Shown one piece after another: positions 1-6,819 of a stretch of DNA of 22,725 bases (its first letter is position 1; the number at the start of each line of letters is the position of its first letter). Both the position numbers and the translations under genes were made by a program. The DNA lies in NCBI GenBank assembly GCA_004553545.1, contig SFLD01000031.1:1-22725 (forward strand), given 5' to 3'. The notes under the pieces were generated by a model. The model did no database searches, was not told the DNA's origin, and saw only the letters and a list, made by a program, of their open reading frames with translations. This DNA comes from Clostridiales bacterium (GTDB taxonomy: Bacteria; Bacillota; Clostridia; Oscillospirales; Oscillospiraceae).

Positions 1-26
1 CCCATCCCTCGCGGCTGCGGGCGCGG

Positions 27-42
27 ACGCTTCGCTGCGCGC
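27..42 (+). repeat. ACGCTTCGCTGYGCGC motif, first of five
   Basis: A 16-bp motif recurs at 27-42, 398-413 and 11465-11480 (plus) and at 12101-12116 and 12488-12503 (minus). The copy at 12101-12116 has one mismatch. Four copies are at corresponding places in the two inverted arms, and 11465-11480 is extra. It is one building block of the island mosaic. No function can be read from it. Confidence 0.65.
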
Positions 43-77
43 CGGCTGGCTTGGGCTTTCCGTAGGGGCCGACGACC

Positions 78-135
78 TGACCGACGCCCCAAATTTCGGA
101 AGGAAATTTGGTCGGCGGAGGCCATGCCCTAGGTA
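78..135 (+). mobile_element. 58-bp mini-element, copy A
   Basis: This 58-bp unit starts TGACCGACGCC, has a 9-bp stem (CCAAATTTC with GAAATTTGG) and ends CCCTAGGTA. It lies inside a GTAG hairpin module whose foot is at 61-65. Its ends are set by alignment with copy B at 11892-11949, whose empty site is known. No target-site duplication and no terminal inverted repeat is evident. It is far too small to encode a transposase, so any movement would have to be in trans. Confidence 0.75.
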
Positions 136-171
136 CGGCAGCCCGAACCCCCGTCCATCGTAAAAAAGGAC

Positions 172-257
172 GGATTCCCACGTCGGCCCGTTGGGCCTCC
201 TCGGAATGACAAAGGATCAGAACTGTCATTGCGAGGAGCGAAGCGACGCGGCAATCC
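172..257. repeat. 86-bp pair of facing TGTCATT...GGCAATCC repeats, left copy
   Basis: Two related units face away from each other around a short spacer. The minus-strand unit reads TGTCATTCCGAGGAGG and ends GGGAATCC. The plus-strand unit reads TGTCATTGCGAGGAGCG and ends GGCAATCC. The whole is an 86-bp imperfect palindrome, repeated in inverse orientation at 12262-12347. From memory, sequences of the type CATTGCGAGGAGCGAAGCGACG are dispersed repeats in many unrelated bacteria; I could not check this. Confidence 0.8.
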
Positions 258-274
258 GTATCCCCGTCCCCAAA

Positions 275-327
275 GGCTCCCTTGTGCAAAGGGAGCTGTC
301 GCCCGCAGGGCGACTGAGGGATTGTCC
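275..327. repeat. GGCTCCCTT...GAGGGATTGTCC palindromic module, left copy
   Basis: The module has an outer hairpin (GCTCCCTTGTGCAAAGGGAGC) followed by an inner hairpin GTCGCCC-gca-GGGCGAC and a constant tail TGAGGGATTGTCC. Its partner is at 12188-12242, where the inner stem is a different but still complementary sequence. Confidence 0.75.
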
Positions 328-642
328 GGCGTTGCTGGACACTTTGGGGATAATCTCTGCCGCGATTCTCGCCCATTTCTTCGCACCCGCGCCGCAAACG
401 CTTCGCTGTGCGCCGCTGGCCCGGGTGGTCGATGCAACTTTCTCTTCTTTCCGTAGGGGCCGATGCCCACATCGGCCCGCTGCTAGGCATCACCTGTGTT
501 GCACCCGTAGGGCGGGGTGACCACACCCCGCCGTAGATCGCCCTGCTCCGGTCCCCCTGTAGGGGGCGGGCTTTGTCCCGCCCCGTTGGGGAAAAGCTCC
601 GTTTCACACCGATTCCCGGTGTTCCGGAACGCTCCCGCCCCG

Positions 643-726
643 CGTAGGGGCGGACCTGTGTGTCCGCCCGGACACGTCTCTGCGCGGGACCCGCCCACGG
701 GCCGACACATCGGTCGGCCCCTACAG
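643..726. repeat. BIME-like pair of facing GTAG hairpins, left copy
   Basis: A plus-strand GTAG hairpin (643-670) and a minus-strand one (698-726) face each other across a 27-nt linker containing GCGCGGGACCCGC. The arrangement GTAG-hairpin, linker, hairpin-CTAC resembles the bacterial interspersed mosaic elements formed by paired REPs. The same pair recurs in reverse complement at about 11687-11768. Confidence 0.7.
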
Positions 727-890
727 GTCAAATTGCAACCTCTATCAACCCCTGGAAAACCGGGCGGGGACAGAGCCCCGCCCCTACCGCTGATCGTGGT
801 ACCAAGCGGGCGGGTCAATGTACCGTAGGCATGGCCTCCTCCGCTGCTGTTCCAACGGGACGCACCTTGGCGCTGCGCTGTTCCGACAGC

Positions 891-917
891 AAAAGCGCCG
901 CCCTCAGGGCGGCGCTT
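891..917 (-). terminator. Intrinsic terminator of the M23 peptidase gene
   Basis: A 12-bp GC-rich stem (AAGCGCCGCCCT with AGGGCGGCGCTT) lies just downstream of the minus-strand stop codon at 928-930. It is followed on that strand by a TTTT run. Confidence 0.8.
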
Positions 918-927
918 CTGGCTTTGT

Positions 928-2916
928 TTATGGCAGGTAGTTCAGCGGGTTTTTGGCCACGCCGTTGACCCGGATCTCGAAGTGGCAGTGGTTGCCGGTG
1001 GAGTTGCCGGTGGAGCCCATCTTCGCGATCTGCTGGCCCTTGTAGACGTGCTGGCCCACGGAGACCAGCAGGCTGGAGTTGTGGCCGTAGTAGGTGACGA
1101 CGCCGTTGCCGTGGCTGATCTGGACCAGATAGCCGTAGCCCCGCATCCACCCGGCGTAGATGACGGTGCCGCCGTCCGCCGCATAGATGGGGGTGCCCCG
1201 GCGGTTGGCGATGTCGATGCCCTTGTGGTTGGTGGAGCCGATGCCGCCCGGGGACTTCCGCCCGCCGAAGCGGGAGGTAAGGGAGCCGGAGGCGGGCCAG
1301 CGGAAGGAGCCGGTGGGCAGCCACGTGGGCCGCTCCTTGGTGCCCCGGAGCCGCTGCTCCGTCACGGGCTCCTGCAGCTCCGTGTAGGAGAGGACGGTGC
1401 GCTCGGTCTCCTCGCCGTTGGTGTAGGTGACATTGGCCACCACGTCGGCCTTGCCGTAGACGCCCTTGGAGGTGACCTTGTAGTCGCCCTTGTAGAGATC
1501 GGCGCTGTCGGTATAGGCCACGTCATAGGGGATATCCGCCAGGTACCGCTCCTGCTCCGTCACGGTGAGGGTCAGGTAGGGCACGGCGGCGGAGAGGGTC
1601 AGGACCTCGCCGATGGCAAGGCGGTTGGGGTCATAGCCGGGGTTCATGGCCAGCAGCTCCTTGGAGGTCATGCCGTGGTCCTCCGCGATCTCCGACCAGG
1701 TGTCGCCCTTTTTCACGGTGTAGGTGACTTCCTCGTCCTTGGTGCTGTAAAGGAGCTCCGCCAGATACCCCAGGTTCATGATCTTCTCCGTGGGGTAGTA
1801 GCCCTCCTTGACCTCCACCTCCTCCCGGAAGTCGCAGGAGATGGTGTTCTCGCTGCTGACGCCGTACTTGAGCTGCTGCTGCAGCTCCTCCAGCGCGCCC
1901 TCATAGGGGGTGGCGCCGATGAGCTCGCCGTCCACATAGAGGCCGTAGCCGTAGGTCACGAGGCCGATCTCGTCGGAGAGCTCCTCCTCCAGGGTGCTCT
2001 CATCCACCAGCTCGCTGCGGGGCAGGATGGCGGAGGCGTAGCGGATCATGCTCTCGGAGATGGTATAGGTCCCGCCGAGAGCCTGGCTGGTGCGGCGCTC
2101 CAGGTCACTGGCGGCGTCCCTGGCCACCCGGGCGGAGCTGACCTTGGCCAGCTCCTGGCCGTCGTAGCTCACCACGGTGCCCAGGGTGAAGAAGGAGAAG
2201 AAGCCCACCACCAGGATCAGCGCCGCGGCACCGCCCAGAAACCAGAGGGTGTGGGCCCGCCGGTGCTCCACGGGACGGCGGCTGGCCGTCCGGGAGATGC
2301 GGCTGCGGCGGTGGAAGAGCTTCCGCTCCCGGAGATGGCTCCCCAGCATGGGCAGCATCCCGCGGAAGAAGAGCAGGATCTGCACCGGCAGACGGTTGGA
2401 CTCCGGGAAGCGGCAGGCCTTCTCCTCCCGCCGGATGCTGTGCAGGCGGCGGCGGACATGGGCCATCCACTCAGAGACGCTGCCGGTGAAGGCCGGCGCG
2501 GCCTCCTTTCCGGCGCTCTCCTCCACCACCGGGGCGTAGACCACGGGGCCGCCGCTCTCTTTCCGGGGGGCCTTCCGCCCCAGCCTGGGGGCGCGGGTCC
2601 GGGAGGCTCTGGCTTCCGCCCGGGCAGGCTCCGGTCTGACGGGCGGGGCAGGCTCCGCTTTCACGGGCTGGGCGGTTTCGGTCCGGATGGGCGCGGCGGC
2701 TTCCGCCTTGGCGGGCGCGGCCTGGACGGGCTCTGTGGCCTCGGCCCAGGCGTCGGCCGCAGGGTCCTTTGCGGGCAGGGTCTCCGCCCGGCGGCGGGGC
2801 CGCTCCGGCTCCATGGCCCGCTGGCGGCGGCGTCTTGCCAGGCGCCGCTCCGTGTCCCAGCGCTCCAGGCGCTGGCGCAGGGTCGTGGTCTTGTTTTCCT
2901 TCATCGTCGCGTTCAT
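928..2916 (-). CDS. Membrane-anchored LysM-G5-M23 cell-wall metallopeptidase
   Basis: A 662-residue protein predicted to cleave peptidoglycan cross-bridges outside the membrane. Residues 1 to about 220 are a basic, Ala/Pro/Glu-rich cytoplasmic segment. A single transmembrane helix lies near 222-246. A LysM domain follows at about 399-443 (YTVKKGDTWSEIA), then a G5-like beta domain (about 450-530), then a peptidase M23 domain (about 543-662). Zinc-site motifs are present: HKGID (H564, D568) and HCH (H643 to H645), so the enzyme looks active. The ATG at 2916 was chosen because AAAGGAG lies 6 nt upstream; an earlier GTG or ATG would extend into a hairpin-rich leader. It is transcribed from a consensus promoter at 3064-3092. 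The unusually long cytoplasmic N-terminus is the odd feature. The exact substrate bond is unknown. Confidence 0.93.
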   Translation of the reverse strand: MNATMKENKTTTLRQRLERWDTERRLARRRRQRAMEPERPRRRAETLPAKDPAADAWAEATEPVQAAPAKAEAAAPIRTETAQPVKAEPAPPVRPEPARAEARASRTRAPRLGRKAPRKESGGPVVYAPVVEESAGKEAAPAFTGSVSEWMAHVRRRLHSIRREEKACRFPESNRLPVQILLFFRGMLPMLGSHLRERKLFHRRSRISRTASRRPVEHRRAHTLWFLGGAAALILVVGFFSFFTLGTVVSYDGQELAKVSSARVARDAASDLERRTSQALGGTYTISESMIRYASAILPRSELVDESTLEEELSDEIGLVTYGYGLYVDGELIGATPYEGALEELQQQLKYGVSSENTISCDFREEVEVKEGYYPTEKIMNLGYLAELLYSTKDEEVTYTVKKGDTWSEIAEDHGMTSKELLAMNPGYDPNRLAIGEVLTLSAAVPYLTLTVTEQERYLADIPYDVAYTDSADLYKGDYKVTSKGVYGKADVVANVTYTNGEETERTVLSYTELQEPVTEQRLRGTKERPTWLPTGSFRWPASGSLTSRFGGRKSPGGIGSTNHKGIDIANRRGTPIYAADGGTVIYAGWMRGYGYLVQISHGNGVVTYYGHNSSLLVSVGQHVYKGQQIAKMGSTGNSTGNHCHFEIRVNGVAKNPLNYLP

Positions 2917-2955
2917 GGGTCGCTCCTTTATCCTCGGGAAAGCGGCGGACCGCCC

Positions 2956-3001
2956 TCCCGCGCTTCGCTCGGGTGCGCCCCGGCAAGCCGGGGCCGCGGG
3001 A
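2956..3001. repeat. 46-bp palindromic module in the M23 leader
   Basis: Outer arms TCCCGCG (2956-2962) and CGCGGGA (2995-3001) enclose a GCCCCGGC/GCCGGGGC hairpin (2977-2994) and a CGCTTCGCTCGGG segment. It lies in the transcribed leader of the M23 gene, 40 bp upstream of its start codon. It may be another dispersed palindromic repeat or a leader structure; the sequence alone does not decide. Confidence 0.6.
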
Positions 3002-3019
3002 TCTCTCCCAACAAGCATA

Positions 3020-3038
3020 TCGTCCCCCAGGGGGACGA
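3020..3038. other. Small perfect hairpin at the 5' end of the M23 leader
   Basis: TCGTCCCC and GGGGACGA form an 8-bp perfect stem with a 3-nt loop, starting about 20 nt after the expected transcription start. No riboswitch class was recognised in this leader. Confidence 0.5.
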
Positions 3039-3063
3039 AAAAGTTACATTTTGTTACCGTTTA

Positions 3064-3092
3064 TCATAGCGGTTTTTTCCCTTACCGTCAAC
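3064..3092 (-). promoter_or_regulatory. Sigma-A promoter of the M23 peptidase gene
   Basis: On the minus strand, TTGACG (3087-3092) and TATGAT (3064-3069) are separated by exactly 17 nt. Transcription should start near 3057, leaving an untranslated leader of about 140 nt. Confidence 0.8.
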
Positions 3093-3357
3093 CCCTAATT
3101 CATGGGCTCCGTCCCTTCCGCCGCCCCAAGATAGGGGAAAAGGCCCCATTTCACAAAAAGTTTGCAATTTTTTCACAGTTCTGCCCCGCGGGCGGTGGTC
3201 TCTCTCCGGCAGGCGGCGCGCCGCCCCCGGAAAGTCTGGGCGCTCCGCGCCCTTCCGCCCCCGGGCCCTTCCGGTGTCCGTCCTGACAGAAAGGGGGATT
3301 TCGGCATATTTGCCCGCCAAAAACGGGAAAATCTCCCGAAAACCATGGCTTTCCGTC

Positions 3358-3386
3358 TTGCATCTTTCCGGCATCCGCATTATAAT
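3358..3386 (+). promoter_or_regulatory. Sigma-A promoter of pta
   Basis: TTGCAT (3358-3363) and a perfect TATAAT (3381-3386) with a 17-nt spacer lie 67 bp upstream of the pta start codon. This suggests strong constitutive expression. Confidence 0.85.
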
Positions 3387-3453
3387 ATCTCTGCTGTTTT
3401 GATCCCCCGGCGCGCGGCGCCGGAAATTCTGACTTGATGGAGGGAAACCCACT

Positions 3454-4434
3454 ATGTTCAAGGAACTCATTGAGAAGCTGAAGGCCCATCCCCGGACCAT
3501 CGTCTTCACCGAGGGCACCGACCCCCGCATCCTGGAGGCATCCGCCCGTCTGCTCTCCGGCACCTTCCTGACCCCCATCCTCGTGGGCAATGAGGAGGCC
3601 GTGAAGACCGCCGCCGAGAACTGCGGCTTCAACATTCGCGGCGCCCAGATCATCGACCCCGCCACCTATCCCCGCATGGATGAGATGGTGGCCACGATGG
3701 TGGAGCTCCGCAAGGGCAAGATGACCCCCGAGCAGTGCCGCGAGGCCCTGCAGAAGGGCAACTACTTCGGCACGATGCTGGTGAAGATGGGCGAGGCCGA
3801 CTGCCTGCTGGGCGGCGCCACCTACTCCACCGCCGACACCGTCCGTCCCGCCCTGCAGCTGGTGAAGACCAAGCCCGGCAACAAGATCGTCTCCTCCTGC
3901 ATGATCCTGGTGCGCACCAACGCCACCGGCGGCAGCGAGGTCATCGCCATGGGCGACTGCGCCATCAACATCGATCCCACCGCCGACGAGCTGGTGGAGA
4001 TCGCCACCGAGTGCGCCCACTGCGCCCGGGCCTTCGGCATCGAGCCCAAGGTGGCCATGTTGAGCTACTCCACCCACGGCTCCGGCAAGGGCCCCACCGT
4101 GGACAAGATGCGCGAGGCCACCGAGAAGGTCAAGGCCACCAACCCCGACTTCGACATCGACGGCGAGATGCAGTTCGACGCCGCCGTCTCCCCCGTGGTG
4201 GGCCAGCTGAAGTTCCCCGGCTCCCCCGTGGCAGGCTATGCCAACACCTTCATCTTCCCGGAGATCAACTCCGGCAACATCGGCCACAAGATCGCCCAGC
4301 GCCTGGGTCACTTCGATGCCTACGGCCCCGTGCTCCTGGGCCTCAACGCCCCCATCAACGACCTCTCCCGCGGCTGCAACGCCGCCGAGGTCTACTCCAT
4401 GTCCATCATCACCGCCAGCCTCTGCAAGGACTGA
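3454..4434 (+). CDS. pta: Phosphate acetyltransferase
   Basis: A 326-residue phosphotransacetylase that interconverts acetyl-CoA plus phosphate with acetyl-phosphate plus CoA in the cytoplasm. With acetate kinase, which is not in this window, it yields ATP and acetate. Family segments are seen in order: an N-terminal FTEGTDPRILEA, DCAINIDPTADEL, MLSYSTHGSGKGP, FDAAVSPVV, then NTFIFPEINSGNIGHK and the C-terminal GPVLLGLNAPINDLSRG. The length is normal for the short single-domain Pta class. The start has GGAGGG about 9 nt upstream. It is monocistronic, with its own promoter and an intrinsic terminator directly downstream. Codon use is extremely rich in GAG, AAG, CTG and ATC, as in a highly expressed gene. 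A phosphate butyryltransferase is less likely because of the sequence blocks listed. Confidence 0.95.
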   Translation: MFKELIEKLKAHPRTIVFTEGTDPRILEASARLLSGTFLTPILVGNEEAVKTAAENCGFNIRGAQIIDPATYPRMDEMVATMVELRKGKMTPEQCREALQKGNYFGTMLVKMGEADCLLGGATYSTADTVRPALQLVKTKPGNKIVSSCMILVRTNATGGSEVIAMGDCAINIDPTADELVEIATECAHCARAFGIEPKVAMLSYSTHGSGKGPTVDKMREATEKVKATNPDFDIDGEMQFDAAVSPVVGQLKFPGSPVAGYANTFIFPEINSGNIGHKIAQRLGHFDAYGPVLLGLNAPINDLSRGCNAAEVYSMSIITASLCKD

Positions 4435-4447
4435 GAGATCGCCTGCA

Positions 4448-4481
4448 AAAAGAGACGGCCGCACCCGCGGCCGTCTCTTTT
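4448..4481 (+). terminator. Intrinsic terminator of pta
   Basis: A 15-bp stem (AAAAGAGACGGCCGC with GCGGCCGTCTCTTTT) with loop ACCC begins 13 nt after the pta stop and ends in TTTT. Confidence 0.9.
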
Positions 4482-4583
4482 GATCTGTCCCGGCGGTGAG
4501 AGGAAATCTTGAGAAAAGCCGGAACTTTTGGCGCTCGCCTGCGTCTCATCCATAGAAACGCAATGTTGAGGGAGGTCGTTTGC

Positions 4584-4982
4584 ATGAGAAGGAAAGGGGT
4601 CCTCGCCGCGGCCGTGATCCTCGCCGCTCTGACGGCAGCTGTGCTGATCGCGAGGGGGAAAATGCCGTATCAGGATCTGAAGGCATCCGAGGTTGTCTCC
4701 GCAGCCGTCCGTTTATCCCCGCCGGATGAGACCGTGCCAATCGCGGATCCGGAGGAGCTGGTCGCCCTTCTGAAGGAAGTCGTGATCTATCGGGAGGACA
4801 ACTCCTACACGGAATACAGCGGCCAGGCGGTCACGTTCACACTCACAATGGCGGATGGGTCTCAGGAGGAAATCACAGCATACAGTCCGTTCCTCATCGT
4901 CAACGGCACCGGATATCGGGCAAAGTACGAACCCTGTGAGCAGCTGAACCGCTATGCCAATCAATTGCGGAACGCCGGATGA
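4584..4982 (+). CDS. Small membrane-anchored extracytoplasmic protein, function unknown
   Basis: A 132-residue protein with a basic MRRK start and a hydrophobic segment at residues 5-23, either a signal anchor or an uncleaved signal peptide. A soluble domain of about 105 residues follows, with PADPEEL-type helices and a Thr-rich strand region (YSGQAVTFTLTMADGSQ). No lipobox cysteine follows the hydrophobic part. The ATG at 4584 is preferred over the in-frame ATG at 4509 because GGGAGG precedes it and the hydrophobic segment then sits at the N-terminus. Codons are visibly less GC-biased than in the neighbours, hinting at recent acquisition. It stands alone between the pta terminator and a converging gene. 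I do not recognise a named family. Confidence 0.75.
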   Translation: MRRKGVLAAAVILAALTAAVLIARGKMPYQDLKASEVVSAAVRLSPPDETVPIADPEELVALLKEVVIYREDNSYTEYSGQAVTFTLTMADGSQEEITAYSPFLIVNGTGYRAKYEPCEQLNRYANQLRNAG

Positions 4983-5043
4983 AACGATCCCCCATCCGTC
5001 CCGTCAGATTCGGCAGCCGCGAACGCAAAGAGGGAAGAATCAT

Positions 5044-5071
5044 CCATTGTCAATTGTTAATTGTCAATTTT
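5044..5071. repeat. AT-rich TTGTCAAT/TGTTAAT micro-repeat
   Basis: Three imperfect head-to-tail units (TTGTCAA, TTGTTAA, TTGTCAA) form a 28-bp AT-rich patch in otherwise GC-rich sequence, just downstream of the small gene. Its function is unknown. Confidence 0.5.
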
Positions 5072-5089
5072 GTTCCCCGTTCCCCGCGC

Positions 5090-5127
5090 AGAAAGGAGCG
5101 CCGCCCTTCCGGGCGGCGCTCTCTTTC
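5090..5127. terminator. Bidirectional terminator between convergent genes
   Basis: An 11-bp perfect stem (GAGCGCCGCCC with GGGCGGCGCTC) with loop TTCC lies between the small plus-strand gene and the minus-strand SLH gene. It is pyrimidine-rich on the plus-strand exit side and has a short TTT run on the minus-strand side. Confidence 0.75.
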
Positions 5128-5137
5128 GCTTTTTCCC

Positions 5138-6544
5138 TTACCGGATGCCCTTCAGGATGCCGCTGCCCTCACTGAGGGCGGAGAGGTCGCTGAGGGCCAC
5201 GGTGCCGATGCCGAAGAGGCGGCAGAGCTGGACCCGCTCCTGGATGGAGCTCTCGTCGTGATACCAGACGGCGCCGCTGCTGGGGAGGAGGTAGTTCTGG
5301 GCGTAGCGGTCGGAGTAGTAGGCCCGGTTTTTGGCGGCCAGGGCCTGGACCTCCGCCTCGGTGCGGCCGCCGGCGGTGGTGCTGAGGGTCAGGATCAGCT
5401 TGCTCCGGGCGGCGGCAGGGACGGCGGCCATGGCCCGGACGATCTCCTCCGGGGGTTCCAGGGGGGCTACCCGGATGCCGTTCTTCGTCACGGGGTCCGG
5501 GGTGGTGGCCAGCAGGAGGCCGTCGCACCGGGCGGCCAGGGCCGCGAGATCGTAGGCGCCGCCGGCGTCCACCGTCAGCAGGAGGCGTCCCTCCCCCAGG
5601 GCGGCGGCCAGGGCCGTGAGGCCGTCCCGCTGCTTGGCCGTCATGCCGGAGACGCTGAGAGCCACGCCGCCGAAGCCGTCCGCCGCCGAGAGAATGCGGG
5701 AGGCCTGCAGCGTGGGGTCGCCGCCGAGGGCGGCGGCGTCCACCGTGACGCCCAGGAGCGCCCGGCTCCCCTGCAGGCGGCACTGGACCAGGAAGTCGTC
5801 CGTCCCCTGGGGGGCGGTGGCCACGCCGCTGGCGCTGAGGCGTCCGCCGGAGAGGATGAGGTCCGTGAAGCCCGTCCAGCTGACGTTCTTGGCGGTGTCC
5901 GAGACGAAGCCGATCTTTGCCGGCGCGGCGGCGAAGTAGCGGTCATAGAGGCGCATCAGCATCACCACGGCCTGCTCCCGGGTGGCGGAGCGGTCCGGGG
6001 AGAAGGCCGTCGCGGAGGTGCCGTTGACGATGCCGAGGTGGTAGGCAAGCGCCAGATAGCCCTGGTTGGTGCGGACATCCGCAAAGGGGCAGCCGATGCC
6101 GAGATCCAGGCCGGAGATGGGCCCGTAGCCCAGGGCCCGGACCAGCATGACGGCCATCTCCTCCCGGGTGATGGGGTCATTGGGGCGGAAATCGTCGGTC
6201 TGGGTGGTGACGGCCCCGTGGACCAGGGCGGTCTCGATGGCCTGGCGGCACCAGAGGTCCCTGGGCACGTCGGTAAAGCTGCCGTCGTGGTCCACCAGCT
6301 GCCACTGGAAGAAGCGGCAGAGGACGGAGACGAAGGCGCCTCTCGTCATGGAGTGGCCCAGGCCGAAGCGGGTGGCCGTCTCGCCCCGGATGAGCCCCGC
6401 CTGGGCGGAGCGGCGGATCTCGGCGGCGGCCCAGTGCTTGGCGGGCACGTCCGTAAAGCCGGAGGCGGCGGCCGCCGGAGCGGCCAGGGAGAGCGTCAGG
6501 GTCAGGGCCAGAAGCAAGGCGGCAAAGCGCCGGATGAGTCGCAT
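5138..6544 (-). CDS. S-layer-homology protein with a degenerate GH18-like domain
   Basis: A 468-residue secreted protein. A signal peptide covers residues 1-27 (AAPAAAA before SGF). Three SLH domains follow at about 28-75 (FTDVPAKHWA), 88-135 (FTDVPRDLWC) and 153-200 (FADVRTNQGY), which in this family bind pyruvylated wall polysaccharide. Residues 209-468 resemble a GH18-type barrel: GFVSDT strand, GFGGVALSVSG, LLLTVDAGG, LILTLSTTAGG, and a C-terminal AVWYHDESSIQERVQLCRLFGIGTVAL resembling the late GH18 repeat. At the expected DxxDxDxE site (290-300) the acids are absent, so glycosidase activity is doubtful. The start has AAGGAGGG 7 nt upstream. SLH binding is well supported; the GH18 relation is inferred by eye. 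Confidence 0.88.
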   Translation of the reverse strand: MRLIRRFAALLLALTLTLSLAAPAAAASGFTDVPAKHWAAAEIRRSAQAGLIRGETATRFGLGHSMTRGAFVSVLCRFFQWQLVDHDGSFTDVPRDLWCRQAIETALVHGAVTTQTDDFRPNDPITREEMAVMLVRALGYGPISGLDLGIGCPFADVRTNQGYLALAYHLGIVNGTSATAFSPDRSATREQAVVMLMRLYDRYFAAAPAKIGFVSDTAKNVSWTGFTDLILSGGRLSASGVATAPQGTDDFLVQCRLQGSRALLGVTVDAAALGGDPTLQASRILSAADGFGGVALSVSGMTAKQRDGLTALAAALGEGRLLLTVDAGGAYDLAALAARCDGLLLATTPDPVTKNGIRVAPLEPPEEIVRAMAAVPAAARSKLILTLSTTAGGRTEAEVQALAAKNRAYYSDRYAQNYLLPSSGAVWYHDESSIQERVQLCRLFGIGTVALSDLSALSEGSGILKGIR

Positions 6545-6600
6545 AGGGGGTCCCTCCTTACGGGGCGCCGGAAGCGGCGCCGGGTGACGATAGTTTTCTC

Positions 6601-6629
6601 ATTGTAGCATACCCGGAGCCTTCCGTCAA
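6601..6629 (-). promoter_or_regulatory. Sigma-A promoter of the SLH gene
   Basis: On the minus strand, TTGACG (6624-6629) and TACAAT (6601-6606) are 17 nt apart, with an extended TG one base upstream of the -10. It lies 57 bp upstream of the start codon. Confidence 0.85.
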
Positions 6630-6710
6630 AGAAAATCCGCCGGATCAGGCGATTTGCTGGGGAAAAGTGCCGAAATCCGCCCAAAACCGCCGCCGAAGGG
6701 CAGAAAAAAC

Positions 6711-6739
6711 TTTACCTTTCCCTGGGGATGAGCTATAAT
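6711..6739 (+). promoter_or_regulatory. Promoter of the recJ-rel operon
   Basis: TTTACC (6711-6716) and a perfect TATAAT (6734-6739) are separated by 17 nt, 81 bp upstream of the recJ start. The -35 is weak and the -10 is consensus. It is back to back with the SLH promoter. Confidence 0.7.
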
Positions 6740-6819
6740 GAAAGGATCGTTAGTATGTTAAAATCGGGGATGGAATCGAGCTTTGGATTCTTCCGCCCCG
6801 ATGGGAAGGGGCACCTTTC

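Larger units (their letters stand above)
1..788. repeat. Left arm of a long composite inverted repeat
   Basis: This gene-free stretch is the reverse complement, with substitutions and small indels, of 11625-12529. Block X (1-422) matches 12090-12529 and block Y (452-788) matches 11625-12021, in mirrored order. Base 1 pairs with 12529, so the repeat runs off the left edge of the window. Differences include a 12-bp insertion in the right copy near 12460-12471, a different filler between X and Y, and a 58-bp insertion present only in the right copy. The stretch is built from short palindromic modules listed separately. Short open frames cross it, but they show no family resemblance, no credible ribosome binding site and no end that respects the repeat boundaries. 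I see no gene here. Confidence 0.9.
61..788. repeat. Left cluster of seven REP-like GTAG hairpin modules
   Basis: Modules of about 27-29 bp begin CGTAGGG or TGTAGGG and continue as an inverted repeat ending in CCCG or CCCC. Plus-strand copies are at 61 to about 145 (interrupted by a 58-bp element), 452-479, 506-533, 558-584 and 643-670. Minus-strand copies are at 698-726 and 760-788, where CTAC marks the far end. Stems differ between copies (GGCCGATG with CATCGGCC, GGCGGGGTG with CACCCCGCC, GGCGGAC with GTCCGCC), but each is self-complementary. The GTAG tetranucleotide at the hairpin foot is the hallmark of REP sequences recognised by RAYT transposases. Assigning these to that class is inference. 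Confidence 0.8.
2917..3453. other. Divergent intergenic region between the M23 gene and pta
   Basis: 537 bp without a gene. It holds the minus-strand promoter (3064-3092) and leader of the M23 gene, the pta promoter (3358-3386), and between them a mixed AT-rich (3150-3180) and GC-rich (3183-3270) stretch. I see no conserved RNA or operator there. Confidence 0.7.

Noticed and set aside
61..788. CRISPR array
   Set aside because: The repeated modules are in both orientations, unevenly spaced, variable in sequence and not separated by uniform unique spacers; no cas gene is present.
2917..3057. Known riboswitch in the M23 leader
   Set aside because: I compared it mentally with the c-di-AMP, c-di-GMP and lysine aptamer cores and could not find the conserved blocks; only generic hairpins are visible.
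982..3069. Very long open frame on the plus strand opposite the M23 gene (about 695 codons)
   Set aside because: It is an antisense frame kept open by high GC at third codon positions. Its Gly/Ala/Leu/Asp/His-rich translation has no recognisable domain, and the minus strand holds clear LysM and M23 motifs.
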